A DNA stretch of 6,768 bases from an uncultured Collinsella sp. (GCA_902489965.1 CABUCA010000086.1:1-6768); one strand, 5' to 3'; positions 1 through 6,544 are shown, counted from the first letter of the stretch. Translations and numbers: made by a program. The notes: generated from the sequence alone by a model not told the origin.

Positions 1-28
1 CCGCCCGCCCACCGCACGGCGCGGGCGG
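1..28. repeat. GC-rich inverted repeat upstream of the uptake operon
   Basis: The first eight bases, CCGCCCGC, are the exact reverse complement of GCGGGCGG at 21-28, with a 12-base loop between them. The hairpin ends 26 bases before the first start codon. No T-run follows it on either strand inside the window, so it is not a clear intrinsic terminator. It could be the end of an upstream transcription unit, a leader hairpin of this operon, or chance in GC-rich DNA. The window edge hides the context. Confidence 0.45.
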
Positions 29-40
29 TCGAAGCGATTG

Positions 41-46
41 AAAGGA
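41..46 (+). promoter_or_regulatory. Ribosome binding site of the first lipoprotein gene
   Basis: AAAGGA lies 8 bases before the ATG at 55. The site supports this start, as does the signal peptide that begins right at the start codon. No convincing -35/-10 pair is visible in the 54 bases before the gene, so the promoter may lie outside the window or further genes may precede this one. Confidence 0.7.
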
Positions 47-54
47 ACCACTCC

Positions 55-588
55 ATGTTGAAGAAAACCCTCGCCTTCGCACTGTCGGCGGCGCTTTTCG
101 CGTTCTCGCTCGCCGGCTGCGGCGGAAATTCAATCGACAGCGCAAAGGCAAGCGATGCCGATTCCCAGGAAAAGACCGAACAGGCGGCCGATGCGCCCGA
201 GGGCGCAAGCGCTGCCCCCATCACCGCCGACAAGGTGGCCGACGGCACCTATCCGATCACCGTAGATTCCAGCTCGAACATGTTCAGGATTGTGGACGCA
301 CAGCTCATCGTGGAAAACGGCTCCATGCACTGCGTGATGACACTTTCCGGCACGGGCTACGGCAAGCTCTTCATGGGCACGGGCGATGAGGCTGCCGCCG
401 CGAGCGAGGCCGACTTCATCCCCTATGTGGAAAACGCGGAAGGCAAGTACACCTACGACGTGCCCGTTGATGCGCTCGACGAGGACACCGCCTGCGCCGC
501 GTGGAGCATTAAAAGGGAGCGGTGGTACGACCGCACGCTCGTATTCGAATCAGCCGGCGTCGACCTGCGCGCCGACGCGCTGAAGTAA
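55..588 (+). CDS. Small surface lipoprotein with NEAT-like ligand-binding candidate domain
   Basis: A 177-residue predicted lipoprotein. Residues 1-22 form a signal peptide with two lysines, a hydrophobic core and lipobox LAGC, so Cys22 should be lipid-anchored outside the membrane. Residues 23-58 are a low-complexity Ala/Asp/Glu/Ser linker. Residues 62-170 form one beta-rich domain opening with DGTYPITV and containing S98-x-x-x-Y102-x-K104, then GKYTYDVPVDALDED (130-144), and ending in RERWYDRTLVFES (154-166). The strand order and the final aromatic/Tyr-rich strand recall NEAT haem-binding domains, but this is inference; I cannot see a clean NEAT YxxxY motif. The domain aligns by eye with residues 51-144 of the next protein. 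Only 4 bp separate the two genes, so it probably serves the importer as an accessory ligand receptor. Co-factor handling other than haem or iron is possible. Confidence 0.8.
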   Translation: MLKKTLAFALSAALFAFSLAGCGGNSIDSAKASDADSQEKTEQAADAPEGASAAPITADKVADGTYPITVDSSSNMFRIVDAQLIVENGSMHCVMTLSGTGYGKLFMGTGDEAAAASEADFIPYVENAEGKYTYDVPVDALDEDTACAAWSIKRERWYDRTLVFESAGVDLRADALK

Positions 589-592
589 CGCC

Positions 593-2164
593 ATGCGGTC
601 GATTCTTCCCAAGGGGGAAAACAGGAAGCGCCGCAGCATCGCGGCGCGCGCGATCGCCTGCGTTCTCGTCGCCCTGCTCGCGCTTCCCTTCGCGGGGTGC
701 AGTGCGAGCCCGAACGCGACCGGTGCCACGGCGGGCTCTCAGGAATACACTGTGAGTGTCTCGCTTTCCGGCGGGTCAGGGCGCGCAAGCATCGCCTCAC
801 CCACCACAATTGTGAAGGATGGCGACACCTACACCGCGACCATCACCTGGTCGAGTTCGAACTACGACAAGATGACCGTCGACGGCGTGGACTACGCGCC
901 CGTAAACGACGGCGGCAACTCCACGTTCGAGATACCCGTCACGCTCGACGAGGACATCGCCGTGTCGGCCGAGACCGTCGCCATGTCGGCGCCGCATACC
1001 ATCGACTACACGCTCTACTTCGACTCATCCACCATGAAGGAGAAATCGGGCGACGAAGCAAGCGGCGGCTCCCCTGCGAGAACGGCTTCAAGCGCCGCGG
1101 CCGACTTCCACAACGCCGATTTGGGCTGCGGCTGGAAGCCGACGGGGACGCTTCAGCTTGAATACGCCGAGCACTTCACTGTCGACGAGTTCGAAGGCGG
1201 CCTGCGGCTTATCTGCATTTCGAACGGGGAGCGCTTCCTCGTGGTGCCGCAAGATGCGAAGGTACCTGATGGGTTGAGCTCCGACATCGCGGTCATAAGG
1301 CGCCCCGCCGACAAGGTGTACCTCGTGTCGTCGGCGACGATGTGCCTGGTCGACGCGCTCGATGCGAACGACAATATCATCATGTCGGGCACGAAGGCCG
1401 ACGATTGCTCGGTCGCGGGCTTCAAAAGCGCGCTCGAAAGTGGGGCGATCGCCTACGGCGGCAAGTACAGCGCGCCCGACTACGAGCGAATATCGGCCTC
1501 GGGCTGCACGCTCGCCATCGAGAACACCATGATCAACCACACACCCGATGTGAAGGAAAAGCTGCAGAAACTCGGGCTCGTCGTGCTCACCGAACAGTCG
1601 TCGAGCGAGCCCGAAGCACTCGGGCGCGTCGAGTGGATTAAGCTTTTCGGCGTCCTGTTCGACAAGGAAGACGAGGCCGCGCACCTGTTCAACGAGCAGA
1701 AGGCCCGCGTCGAGCAAACGTCGGGGCTCGCGTCGTCAGGTAAAACCGTGGCGTATTTCTACATTAACTCGAACGGGGCCGCCGTCACGCGGCGGGCGGG
1801 CGACTACGTGGCACAGATGATCGAGCTTGCAGGCGGCAACTACGCGCTCGATGACGCGCAGACGGCGTCGACGTCAGGTTCGTCAGTAACGCTCGAAATG
1901 GAACGCTTCTACGCGACGGCGAAGGATGCCGACATCATCGTCTACAACGGCACCATCGACGAATCGGTTGCCACCTTGAACGACTTCGTAGGCAAAAACG
2001 CGCTATTGTCGCAGTTCAAAGCCGTGAAGAACGGCAACGTCTGGGTCACAAGCGCCGACATGTACCAGCAGATGACTTCTACCGCCGACATTATCGACGA
2101 GCTGCACGGGGCGTTCACCGGCGATGACGCGAGCGACTTCCATTATCTGAGGAAGCTCGGCTAG
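593..2164 (+). CDS. ABC importer substrate-binding lipoprotein (PBP, Fe/haem/B12 family) with extra N-terminal domain
   Basis: A 523-residue lipoprotein that should capture the ligand outside the cell and deliver it to the permease. Residues 1-36 are a basic, then hydrophobic signal peptide ending in FAGC (lipidated Cys36). Residues 51-144 form a beta-rich domain with WSSSNYDK (86-93), STFEIPVTLDED (110-121) and a final strand SAPHTIDYTLYFDS (132-145). Residues 146-180 are a Ser/Ala/Gly-rich linker. Residues 185-520 look like a PF01497-type periplasmic binding protein: the segment EPEALGRVEWIKLFGVLF (339-356) is the typical P-x-G-R-x-EWIK helix start, and NGNVWVTSADMYQQ (480-493) is the usual near-C-terminal element. 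The protein is longer than the usual ~300-350 residues because of the added N-terminal domain. The ATG is 4 bp after the previous stop and has no strong Shine-Dalgarno, so coupling is likely. Substrate (haem, siderophore or corrinoid) is not decided. Confidence 0.88.
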   Translation: MRSILPKGENRKRRSIAARAIACVLVALLALPFAGCSASPNATGATAGSQEYTVSVSLSGGSGRASIASPTTIVKDGDTYTATITWSSSNYDKMTVDGVDYAPVNDGGNSTFEIPVTLDEDIAVSAETVAMSAPHTIDYTLYFDSSTMKEKSGDEASGGSPARTASSAAADFHNADLGCGWKPTGTLQLEYAEHFTVDEFEGGLRLICISNGERFLVVPQDAKVPDGLSSDIAVIRRPADKVYLVSSATMCLVDALDANDNIIMSGTKADDCSVAGFKSALESGAIAYGGKYSAPDYERISASGCTLAIENTMINHTPDVKEKLQKLGLVVLTEQSSSEPEALGRVEWIKLFGVLFDKEDEAAHLFNEQKARVEQTSGLASSGKTVAYFYINSNGAAVTRRAGDYVAQMIELAGGNYALDDAQTASTSGSSVTLEMERFYATAKDADIIVYNGTIDESVATLNDFVGKNALLSQFKAVKNGNVWVTSADMYQQMTSTADIIDELHGAFTGDDASDFHYLRKLG

Positions 2165-2168
2165 CGTC

Positions 2169-3209
2169 ATGAGAAGCCGGCTTTCCATGACATACGACGA
2201 ATCGGGGCGCGCCGCGCGGTGTCGCGTCGTGACGGCGCTGCTCGCTGTTGCCCTCATCGTGCTCGTCGGGGCCAACCTGTGCATCGGGAGCGTGCTCGTG
2301 CCCGCAGACCACATCCCCGGCATCCTTTCGGGCGGCGCGGCCAATTCCATGGAAAGCCAAGTCATCTGGGAGATTCGCCTGCCGCGCGTGCTTTCAGCCG
2401 TGCTTCTCGGCGGGGCACTTTCGCTCTCCGGGTTCCTGCTGCAGACGTTTTTCAACAATCCCATCGCCGACCCGTTCATCTTGGGCGTCTCCTCGGGCGC
2501 AAAGTTCGTCGTCGCGCTTACGATGATCGTACTTCTGGGCGCGAACCAGGCCATGTCCTCGCCGGCCATGGTGGCCGCAGCGTTTCTGGGCTCGCTTATC
2601 ACCATCGGCTTCGTGCTCCTCATCGCACGGCGCATAAGTTCCATGGCCATGCTCATCGTGGCGGGCGTCATGGTGGGATACATCTGCTCGGCGGCGACGA
2701 ACTTCCTTATCGCCTTCGCCGACGACCAGTCCATCGTGAACCTGCACAACTGGTCTTTGGGTAGCTTCTCGGGTTCGAGCTGGGACGACATCGCGGTCAT
2801 CGCGGTCGTGGTGATCACCGTGAGCGCATGCGTATTCGCGATATCGAAGCCCCTTTCCGCCTTCCAGCTGGGAGAAGCCTACGCGAAAAGCGTCGGCGTG
2901 AACGTCGCACGCTTCCACGTGGTGCTCGTCCTTCTAGCGAGCATGCTCTCCGCCTGCGTGACCGCGTTCGCTGGTCCGGTGTCGTTCGTAGGCATCGCGG
3001 TTCCGCATCTCGTTAAGTCGGCGCTGAAGTCGTCGAAGCCCATCCGCGTGATTCCTGCGTGCTTCTTGGGAGGCGCCATCTTCTGCGCAGGCTGCGATTT
3101 GATCGCGCGCACGCTGTTCTCCCCCGTCGAGCTTTCCATCAGCGCCGTCACCGCTATCTTCGGCGCACCGGTGGTTATAGCGCTCATGTTGAAGAAGCGG
3201 GTGAGGTAG
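2169..3209 (+). CDS. FecCD-family ABC transporter permease
   Basis: A 346-residue integral membrane protein that should form a homodimeric channel of a type II importer, since only one permease gene is present. Family motifs are clear: RLPRVLSAVLLGGALSLSG (70-88), NNPIADPFILGVSSGA (96-111), NWSLGSF (194-200), LGEAYAKSVGV (234-244, the ATPase-coupling region), AGPVSFVGIAVPH (268-280) and a final FGAPVV (331-336). Length matches the family (about 330-350). One departure is ELSISAVTAIFG (321-332), where many members have E-L-P-x-G before the last helix. The gene starts 4 bp after the binding-protein stop; GAGGAAG about 12 bases before ATG 2169 may serve as ribosome site. An in-frame ATG at 2187 (residue 7) is an alternative start. 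It pairs with the ATPase encoded immediately downstream. Confidence 0.93.
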   Translation: MRSRLSMTYDESGRAARCRVVTALLAVALIVLVGANLCIGSVLVPADHIPGILSGGAANSMESQVIWEIRLPRVLSAVLLGGALSLSGFLLQTFFNNPIADPFILGVSSGAKFVVALTMIVLLGANQAMSSPAMVAAAFLGSLITIGFVLLIARRISSMAMLIVAGVMVGYICSAATNFLIAFADDQSIVNLHNWSLGSFSGSSWDDIAVIAVVVITVSACVFAISKPLSAFQLGEAYAKSVGVNVARFHVVLVLLASMLSACVTAFAGPVSFVGIAVPHLVKSALKSSKPIRVIPACFLGGAIFCAGCDLIARTLFSPVELSISAVTAIFGAPVVIALMLKKRVR

Positions 3210-4409
3210 ATGGGGGAATTCGTGCCGCGGCCCAAAACGCAGACTGACGGAGCGCCGCTTTTCCGCATAAGCGACCTGTCGGCGGGCTACGACAAGAAGG
3301 TCCTAGTCGAAGGCGTCGATCTGGAGGTTCACGCGGGCGACGTCGTGGCGCTCATCGGGTCGAACGGCTCGGGCAAGTCGACCATCTTGAAAACCATCAC
3401 GCGCCATCTGGCACCGCTTGCCGGCGCGGTCGAGCTCGACGGGCGGGAGATTTCCCGATGGAAGACGGCGGAGTTCGCAAGGAACCTTGCCGTTATGCTG
3501 ACAGATCGCCCCCGGACCGAGCTCCTCACCTGCCGCGATATCGTAGAGGCGGGAAGGCATCCCTACACCGGGCGAATGGGCACACTCTCGCCCGACGACC
3601 ATAGTCGGGTCGATGAGGCCATGAAAACCGCACATGTGGAAGAGCTTGCCGAGCGCGACTTCATGCAGATAAGCGACGGGCAACGCCAGCGCGTGATGCT
3701 CGCACGCGCCATCGCGCAGGATCCGCGTGTGCTCGTGCTCGACGAGCCCACGTCGTATCTCGATATCCGCTACCAGATCGACCTGCTGCGAATACTTCGC
3801 CACCTTTCGAAATCGCGGAATGTGGCTGTCATCATGTCCATCCACGAACTCGAGCTCGCGCAGAAAAGCGCCGACAAGGTGATTTGCGTGAAGGACGGCC
3901 GGGTCTTCCGCGCCGGCGCACCCGAGGACATATTCACGCGCGAGACGATTGGCGAGCTCTATGGCCTTCAACATGGCACCTTCAACGAGCGCTTCGGCAG
4001 CGTGGAAATTGGGCGCCCACACGGCGATGCGCACACGTTCGTCATCGCTGGCGCAGGTACGGGGTCGGCTGTGTTTCGCCAGCTCATCCGGCAGGGCAAG
4101 GCGTTCTACGCGGGCGTTCTGCACGAAGGGGACATCGACTGCGAGCTCGCGCGCGACCTAGCGACGGAATGCGTGGCCGAGCGCGCCTTCGAGCCAATCG
4201 GGGATAAAACCATAGCCCGCGCCAAAGAGCTCCTCGTCCACTGCGCACGCCTTATCGTGTGCCCCGCCGCCTTCGGCACCATAAACGCCCGCAACGCAGA
4301 GCTCGTCGAGTTCGCACGCTCGCATGGTATCGAGGTCATGCGAGCGTGCGAAGGCGCATCGGAGGATTCCAAAATTGGAGTGGGAAGGATAAACTGGACT
4401 TTCTTTTAA
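3210..4409 (+). CDS. ABC transporter ATP-binding protein with C-terminal nucleotide-fold-like extension
   Basis: A 399-residue ATPase that should power the FecCD permease from the cytoplasm. Residues 17-265 are the nucleotide-binding domain: Walker A GSNGSGKS (50-57), ABC signature ISDGQRQR (154-161), Walker B VLVLDEP (174-180) with D-loop SYLD (182-185), and H-loop His212 in SIHE. The Q-loop region reads AVMLTDRPRTELLTCRD (94-110), with no glutamine where FecE/BtuD-type proteins usually have one. Residues 274-378 add a second domain starting TFVIAGAGTGSAVFRQL (276-292), a glycine-rich beta-alpha start, then AGVLHEGDID (301-310) and CPAAFGTINARN (351-362). Similar tails occur in some archaeal and clostridial ABC ATPases as far as I recall; their role is not known to me. 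The ATG abuts the permease TAG, with GTGAGG just upstream. The last 20 residues look atypical and abut an insertion-sequence remnant. Confidence 0.92.
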   Translation: MGEFVPRPKTQTDGAPLFRISDLSAGYDKKVLVEGVDLEVHAGDVVALIGSNGSGKSTILKTITRHLAPLAGAVELDGREISRWKTAEFARNLAVMLTDRPRTELLTCRDIVEAGRHPYTGRMGTLSPDDHSRVDEAMKTAHVEELAERDFMQISDGQRQRVMLARAIAQDPRVLVLDEPTSYLDIRYQIDLLRILRHLSKSRNVAVIMSIHELELAQKSADKVICVKDGRVFRAGAPEDIFTRETIGELYGLQHGTFNERFGSVEIGRPHGDAHTFVIAGAGTGSAVFRQLIRQGKAFYAGVLHEGDIDCELARDLATECVAERAFEPIGDKTIARAKELLVHCARLIVCPAAFGTINARNAELVEFARSHGIEVMRACEGASEDSKIGVGRINWTFF

Positions 4410-4502
4410 GGATCCTCAGGCTACAGCTCCTACGCCGGCAAGGTCTCCAAGGCGCCGGAGAACCTCAGGAACAGGAATTTCCACGCCGACGAGCCCAACT
4501 AG
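4410..4502 (+). pseudogene. IS3-family transposase (OrfB) fragment
   Basis: Read in the frame 4419-4502, the DNA encodes G, then YSSYAGKVSKAPENL and RNRNFHADEPN, then TAG. This matches the well-known stretch of IS3-family OrfB transposases just before the integrase core, usually of the form ySSYkGe-x-apeNl-x-nRdFhAd-x-PN followed by a k/W-l-TDiTEf segment. The stop replaces the residue after PN, so neither the helix-turn-helix part nor the DDE core is present. There is no start codon or ribosome site of its own. The frame is the same as that of the preceding ATPase gene and follows its TAA directly. No terminal inverted repeats or target duplication are visible. It is best seen as a decayed scar of an insertion element, not a gene. 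Confidence 0.75.
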
Positions 4503-4504
4503 GC

Positions 4505-5116
4505 CTAATCCAAGCGAGATTCCAGACTCGACAGACCATTGAGAGTCAGATCGTTGGCGACCTCCGAGACGCGCTCGATAGGAACCGAGCCGTCAGACAG
4601 TGCCCACGTGCGATAGATACCGATAATGCCCGACAGCAAAAACGCCAGATAGTAGTCGAACATCTCGTCCTTGAGACCTTGGGGCAGCAGATCGCGCTCG
4701 GCAATCTCGTGTTCGAGCGGCGCACGAAGACGAGCCATAAAATCATCGAGCGGAATATTCTCGATCAGCTGACGATTGAGCACCAAGTTGTTGCACAGTG
4801 CCTCGTTAACGGTTTTAAAGAAGGTCGCCGCCGCGCCCAGGGCGCGCTCGTTGGTGTCACCGTCCATGGAAGCAAGCGTTTTCTCGACCGAGTCGACAAT
4901 CATCTCCACCACATCGACGGCGATGGCATCGAGCAGGCCGTCAACCGTACCAAAGTGAACGTAAAAGGTCTTGCGGTCGACATTGGCCTCGCGCGCGATG
5001 GCACTCACCGTAATGTCTGCCAGCGGCTTTTCCATGAGCAGGCGCTCGAAAGCCGAAAGGATGGCATTACGGCTGCGAACGATGCGACGATCAAGACGCG
5101 GTTTGCTGGTTGCCAT
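4505..5116 (-). CDS. TetR/AcrR-family transcriptional regulator
   Basis: A 203-residue predicted DNA-binding regulator. The N-terminal helix-turn-helix is typical: RSRNAILSAFERLL (14-27), then ITVSAIAREANVDRKTFYVHF (35-55), where the second and third helices and the TetR hallmark FYxHF are clear. Residues 60-200 are the helical ligand-binding and dimerisation part, which has no motif that reveals the ligand; LLSGIIGIYRTWA (160-172) fits the late helices of the family. I chose ATG 5116 because GAAGGGA lies 7 bases upstream; in-frame ATGs at 5122 and 5143 would give longer products with a poorly placed or no ribosome site. It lies 116 bases downstream of the membrane protein gene on the same strand and converges on the uptake operon. 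Likely targets are itself and its neighbour, but the sequence does not prove this. Confidence 0.92.
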   Translation of the reverse strand: MATSKPRLDRRIVRSRNAILSAFERLLMEKPLADITVSAIAREANVDRKTFYVHFGTVDGLLDAIAVDVVEMIVDSVEKTLASMDGDTNERALGAAATFFKTVNEALCNNLVLNRQLIENIPLDDFMARLRAPLEHEIAERDLLPQGLKDEMFDYYLAFLLSGIIGIYRTWALSDGSVPIERVSEVANDLTLNGLSSLESRLD

Positions 5117-5123
5117 GGACATG

Positions 5124-5130
5124 TCCCTTC
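5124..5130 (-). promoter_or_regulatory. Ribosome binding site that sets the TetR-regulator start
   Basis: On the minus strand GAAGGGA lies 7 bases before ATG 5116. The in-frame ATG at 5122 falls only one base after this site and the ATG at 5143 lies upstream of it, so the shorter 203-residue product is favoured. Confidence 0.7.
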
Positions 5131-5161
5131 GATATGCGAGCATTCATCAACAGATGAGAGT

Positions 5162-5181
5162 TAATCTACGTAAGAGGATTA
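5162..5181. promoter_or_regulatory. Possible operator: TAATC-n10-GATTA inverted repeat
   Basis: TAATC at 5162-5166 is mirrored by GATTA at 5177-5181, with a self-complementary TACGTA inside the spacer (5167-5172). The site lies 46-65 bases upstream of the chosen start of the TetR-family gene, where autoregulatory operators of this family often sit. Half-sites of five bases can arise by chance, and no good -35/-10 pair was found beside it, so this is only a candidate. Confidence 0.25.
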
Positions 5182-5232
5182 TCCCCCATACAGCACAAAT
5201 ATGCCCCGCATCATGAAGAACGCACGACTGCC

Positions 5233-6540
5233 CTACTGCGACTTGGGATGCTTCTTCTTATTAAGTGCCGACGGAGATACACGAATACCATCGCCTGTCT
5301 GGCGCACATAGGCTTTATGAGCCGGCTTAGCGGTCCCAGAAGCCTTCTGAGCGTGCTTATTAGGATCAACGGTAACAGCATTCGCGGGGTGCGGCTTAGT
5401 GGGCGCAGAGGGCGTCTGAGACGTGCGGCCGAGCCTGCGCATCACGCGATCCCAGCGCGCATGGATGCTCTCGTTGTGGGCGCTCTTAAGGCCCAGCAGG
5501 GGCGCAGCCAAAATGGTCGGCGCAATAAACGTAATGAGGCGCCACAGCAGGTAGCCGGCGGTCGAAGCCGACCCAAAGAAATGACCCAAGAACAATGCAA
5601 AGCCACCCTCAGCGCCACCAGTTCCACCGGGCAAGGGGACCGCAGAGCTCAGCAGCTGGACAAAGGCGCTCGCAGCCATGACCGAGAAAAAGTCGACCTC
5701 GTGGTGGCCAAAGGCAAGCATCAGGAAATACGGAACCAGATAGAAAAACGCGAGCTGCAGCATGGTGATAAACACGGTGAGCAGCATGGAAGAAAAATGT
5801 CCGGCCGAAAGCTTGAACTTCTCGGAGAAGGAGTAGATCTCGCCATCGACAAACGTGCGCCATCCCTCGATCTTAGTAGCCGAGACACCAATGCGCTCAA
5901 GCCAATTGATGATGCAATGGGCAACGCGCGTGACGGTCTTAGGCATGAGCGCGACGGCGAAGATGCCAAGCAAGATGCAGCAGTGCCCACCAAAGCTAAA
6001 GACGCACAGCAGCGTCATGTCGCCATAGCGCTCGGCAAAAAACGGCATGCGAGCAAGCAGTAGGATAGCGCCCCAGGCAACGAGGCCAAACTGGTACACG
6101 ATAAAGCGCGTGAACTGCGTGGCGCCAGCCTCGCCGACATTTTGGCCCGCCTTGGTCAGGCGGTAGATCTGTGCGGGAGTCGAGCCCATCATCATAGGCG
6201 TAAGGTTGCCAAAGAAGATGCCACTCGCCTCGACCGAGATCAGGTCGCGAATGCCGACGGGTGAATTGGGGTCGAGCCAGACAGCGATCGCATAGGCCAC
6301 AATGCCAAAGAACAGGTACAGGAACATGCAAAAGCATGCAGCAGCGAGCCAAGGCGCCTGGACGCTCGACATTGCGGCCCAGAACTGCCCCATCTGCCCG
6401 GTTACCACCAGATAGACGATATAACCCACCAGCACGACGCCGATAAAGATGGCGCCGCGGCGTGCGCTCTTATTGTCATCGCCGCCCGAGGCCTCAACCT
6501 CGACCTGGGGCTTAAACGTATGCTGAGAGGACTCCGTCAT
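5233..6540 (-). CDS. Flippase-like / LPG-synthase transmembrane-domain membrane protein
   Basis: A 435-residue integral membrane protein of the UPF0104/lysylphosphatidylglycerol-synthase TM family (the fold of the MprF flippase half and AglD). Probable membrane segments lie near residues 29-48, 64-88, 144-163, 177-199, 252-277, 284-302 and 325-350. Family motifs are GNLTPMMMGSTPAQIYRL (111-128) and PLPGGTGGAEGGF (302-314). There is no C-terminal aminoacyl-transferase domain, so it is not a full MprF. Residues 356-435 form a basic, Lys/Pro/Ala-rich cytoplasmic-type tail ending NKKKHPKSQ. Family members are linked to moving or modifying lipids or lipid-linked sugars; the substrate here is unknown. 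The open frame extends to an ATG at 6606, but ATG 6540 has a much better ribosome site and gives a hydrophilic N terminus without an odd Tyr-rich leader. A TetR-family gene follows on the same strand. Confidence 0.88.
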   Translation of the reverse strand: MTESSQHTFKPQVEVEASGGDDNKSARRGAIFIGVVLVGYIVYLVVTGQMGQFWAAMSSVQAPWLAAACFCMFLYLFFGIVAYAIAVWLDPNSPVGIRDLISVEASGIFFGNLTPMMMGSTPAQIYRLTKAGQNVGEAGATQFTRFIVYQFGLVAWGAILLLARMPFFAERYGDMTLLCVFSFGGHCCILLGIFAVALMPKTVTRVAHCIINWLERIGVSATKIEGWRTFVDGEIYSFSEKFKLSAGHFSSMLLTVFITMLQLAFFYLVPYFLMLAFGHHEVDFFSVMAASAFVQLLSSAVPLPGGTGGAEGGFALFLGHFFGSASTAGYLLWRLITFIAPTILAAPLLGLKSAHNESIHARWDRVMRRLGRTSQTPSAPTKPHPANAVTVDPNKHAQKASGTAKPAHKAYVRQTGDGIRVSPSALNKKKHPKSQ

Positions 6541-6544
6541 GAGG

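Noticed and set aside
1088..1717. 209-codon minus-strand frame opposite the binding protein
   Set aside because: It is a shadow of the PBP gene, with no ribosome site or recognisable domain.
2003..2818. 271-codon minus-strand frame opposite the permease
   Set aside because: The composition (Met/Thr/Arg/Ser-rich) is that of an antisense shadow of a membrane protein; the FecCD permease on the plus strand is unmistakable.
4259..5164. 301-codon open frame on the plus strand across the TetR gene
   Set aside because: It lies antisense to a clear TetR-family gene, begins inside the ATPase gene, and its Arg/Gln-rich product shows no family features. Long antisense frames are common in GC-rich DNA.
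5248..6063. 271-codon plus-strand frame opposite the flippase-like gene
   Set aside because: The product is Arg/Lys/Gln-rich with no known pattern; the opposite strand encodes membrane helices and family motifs.
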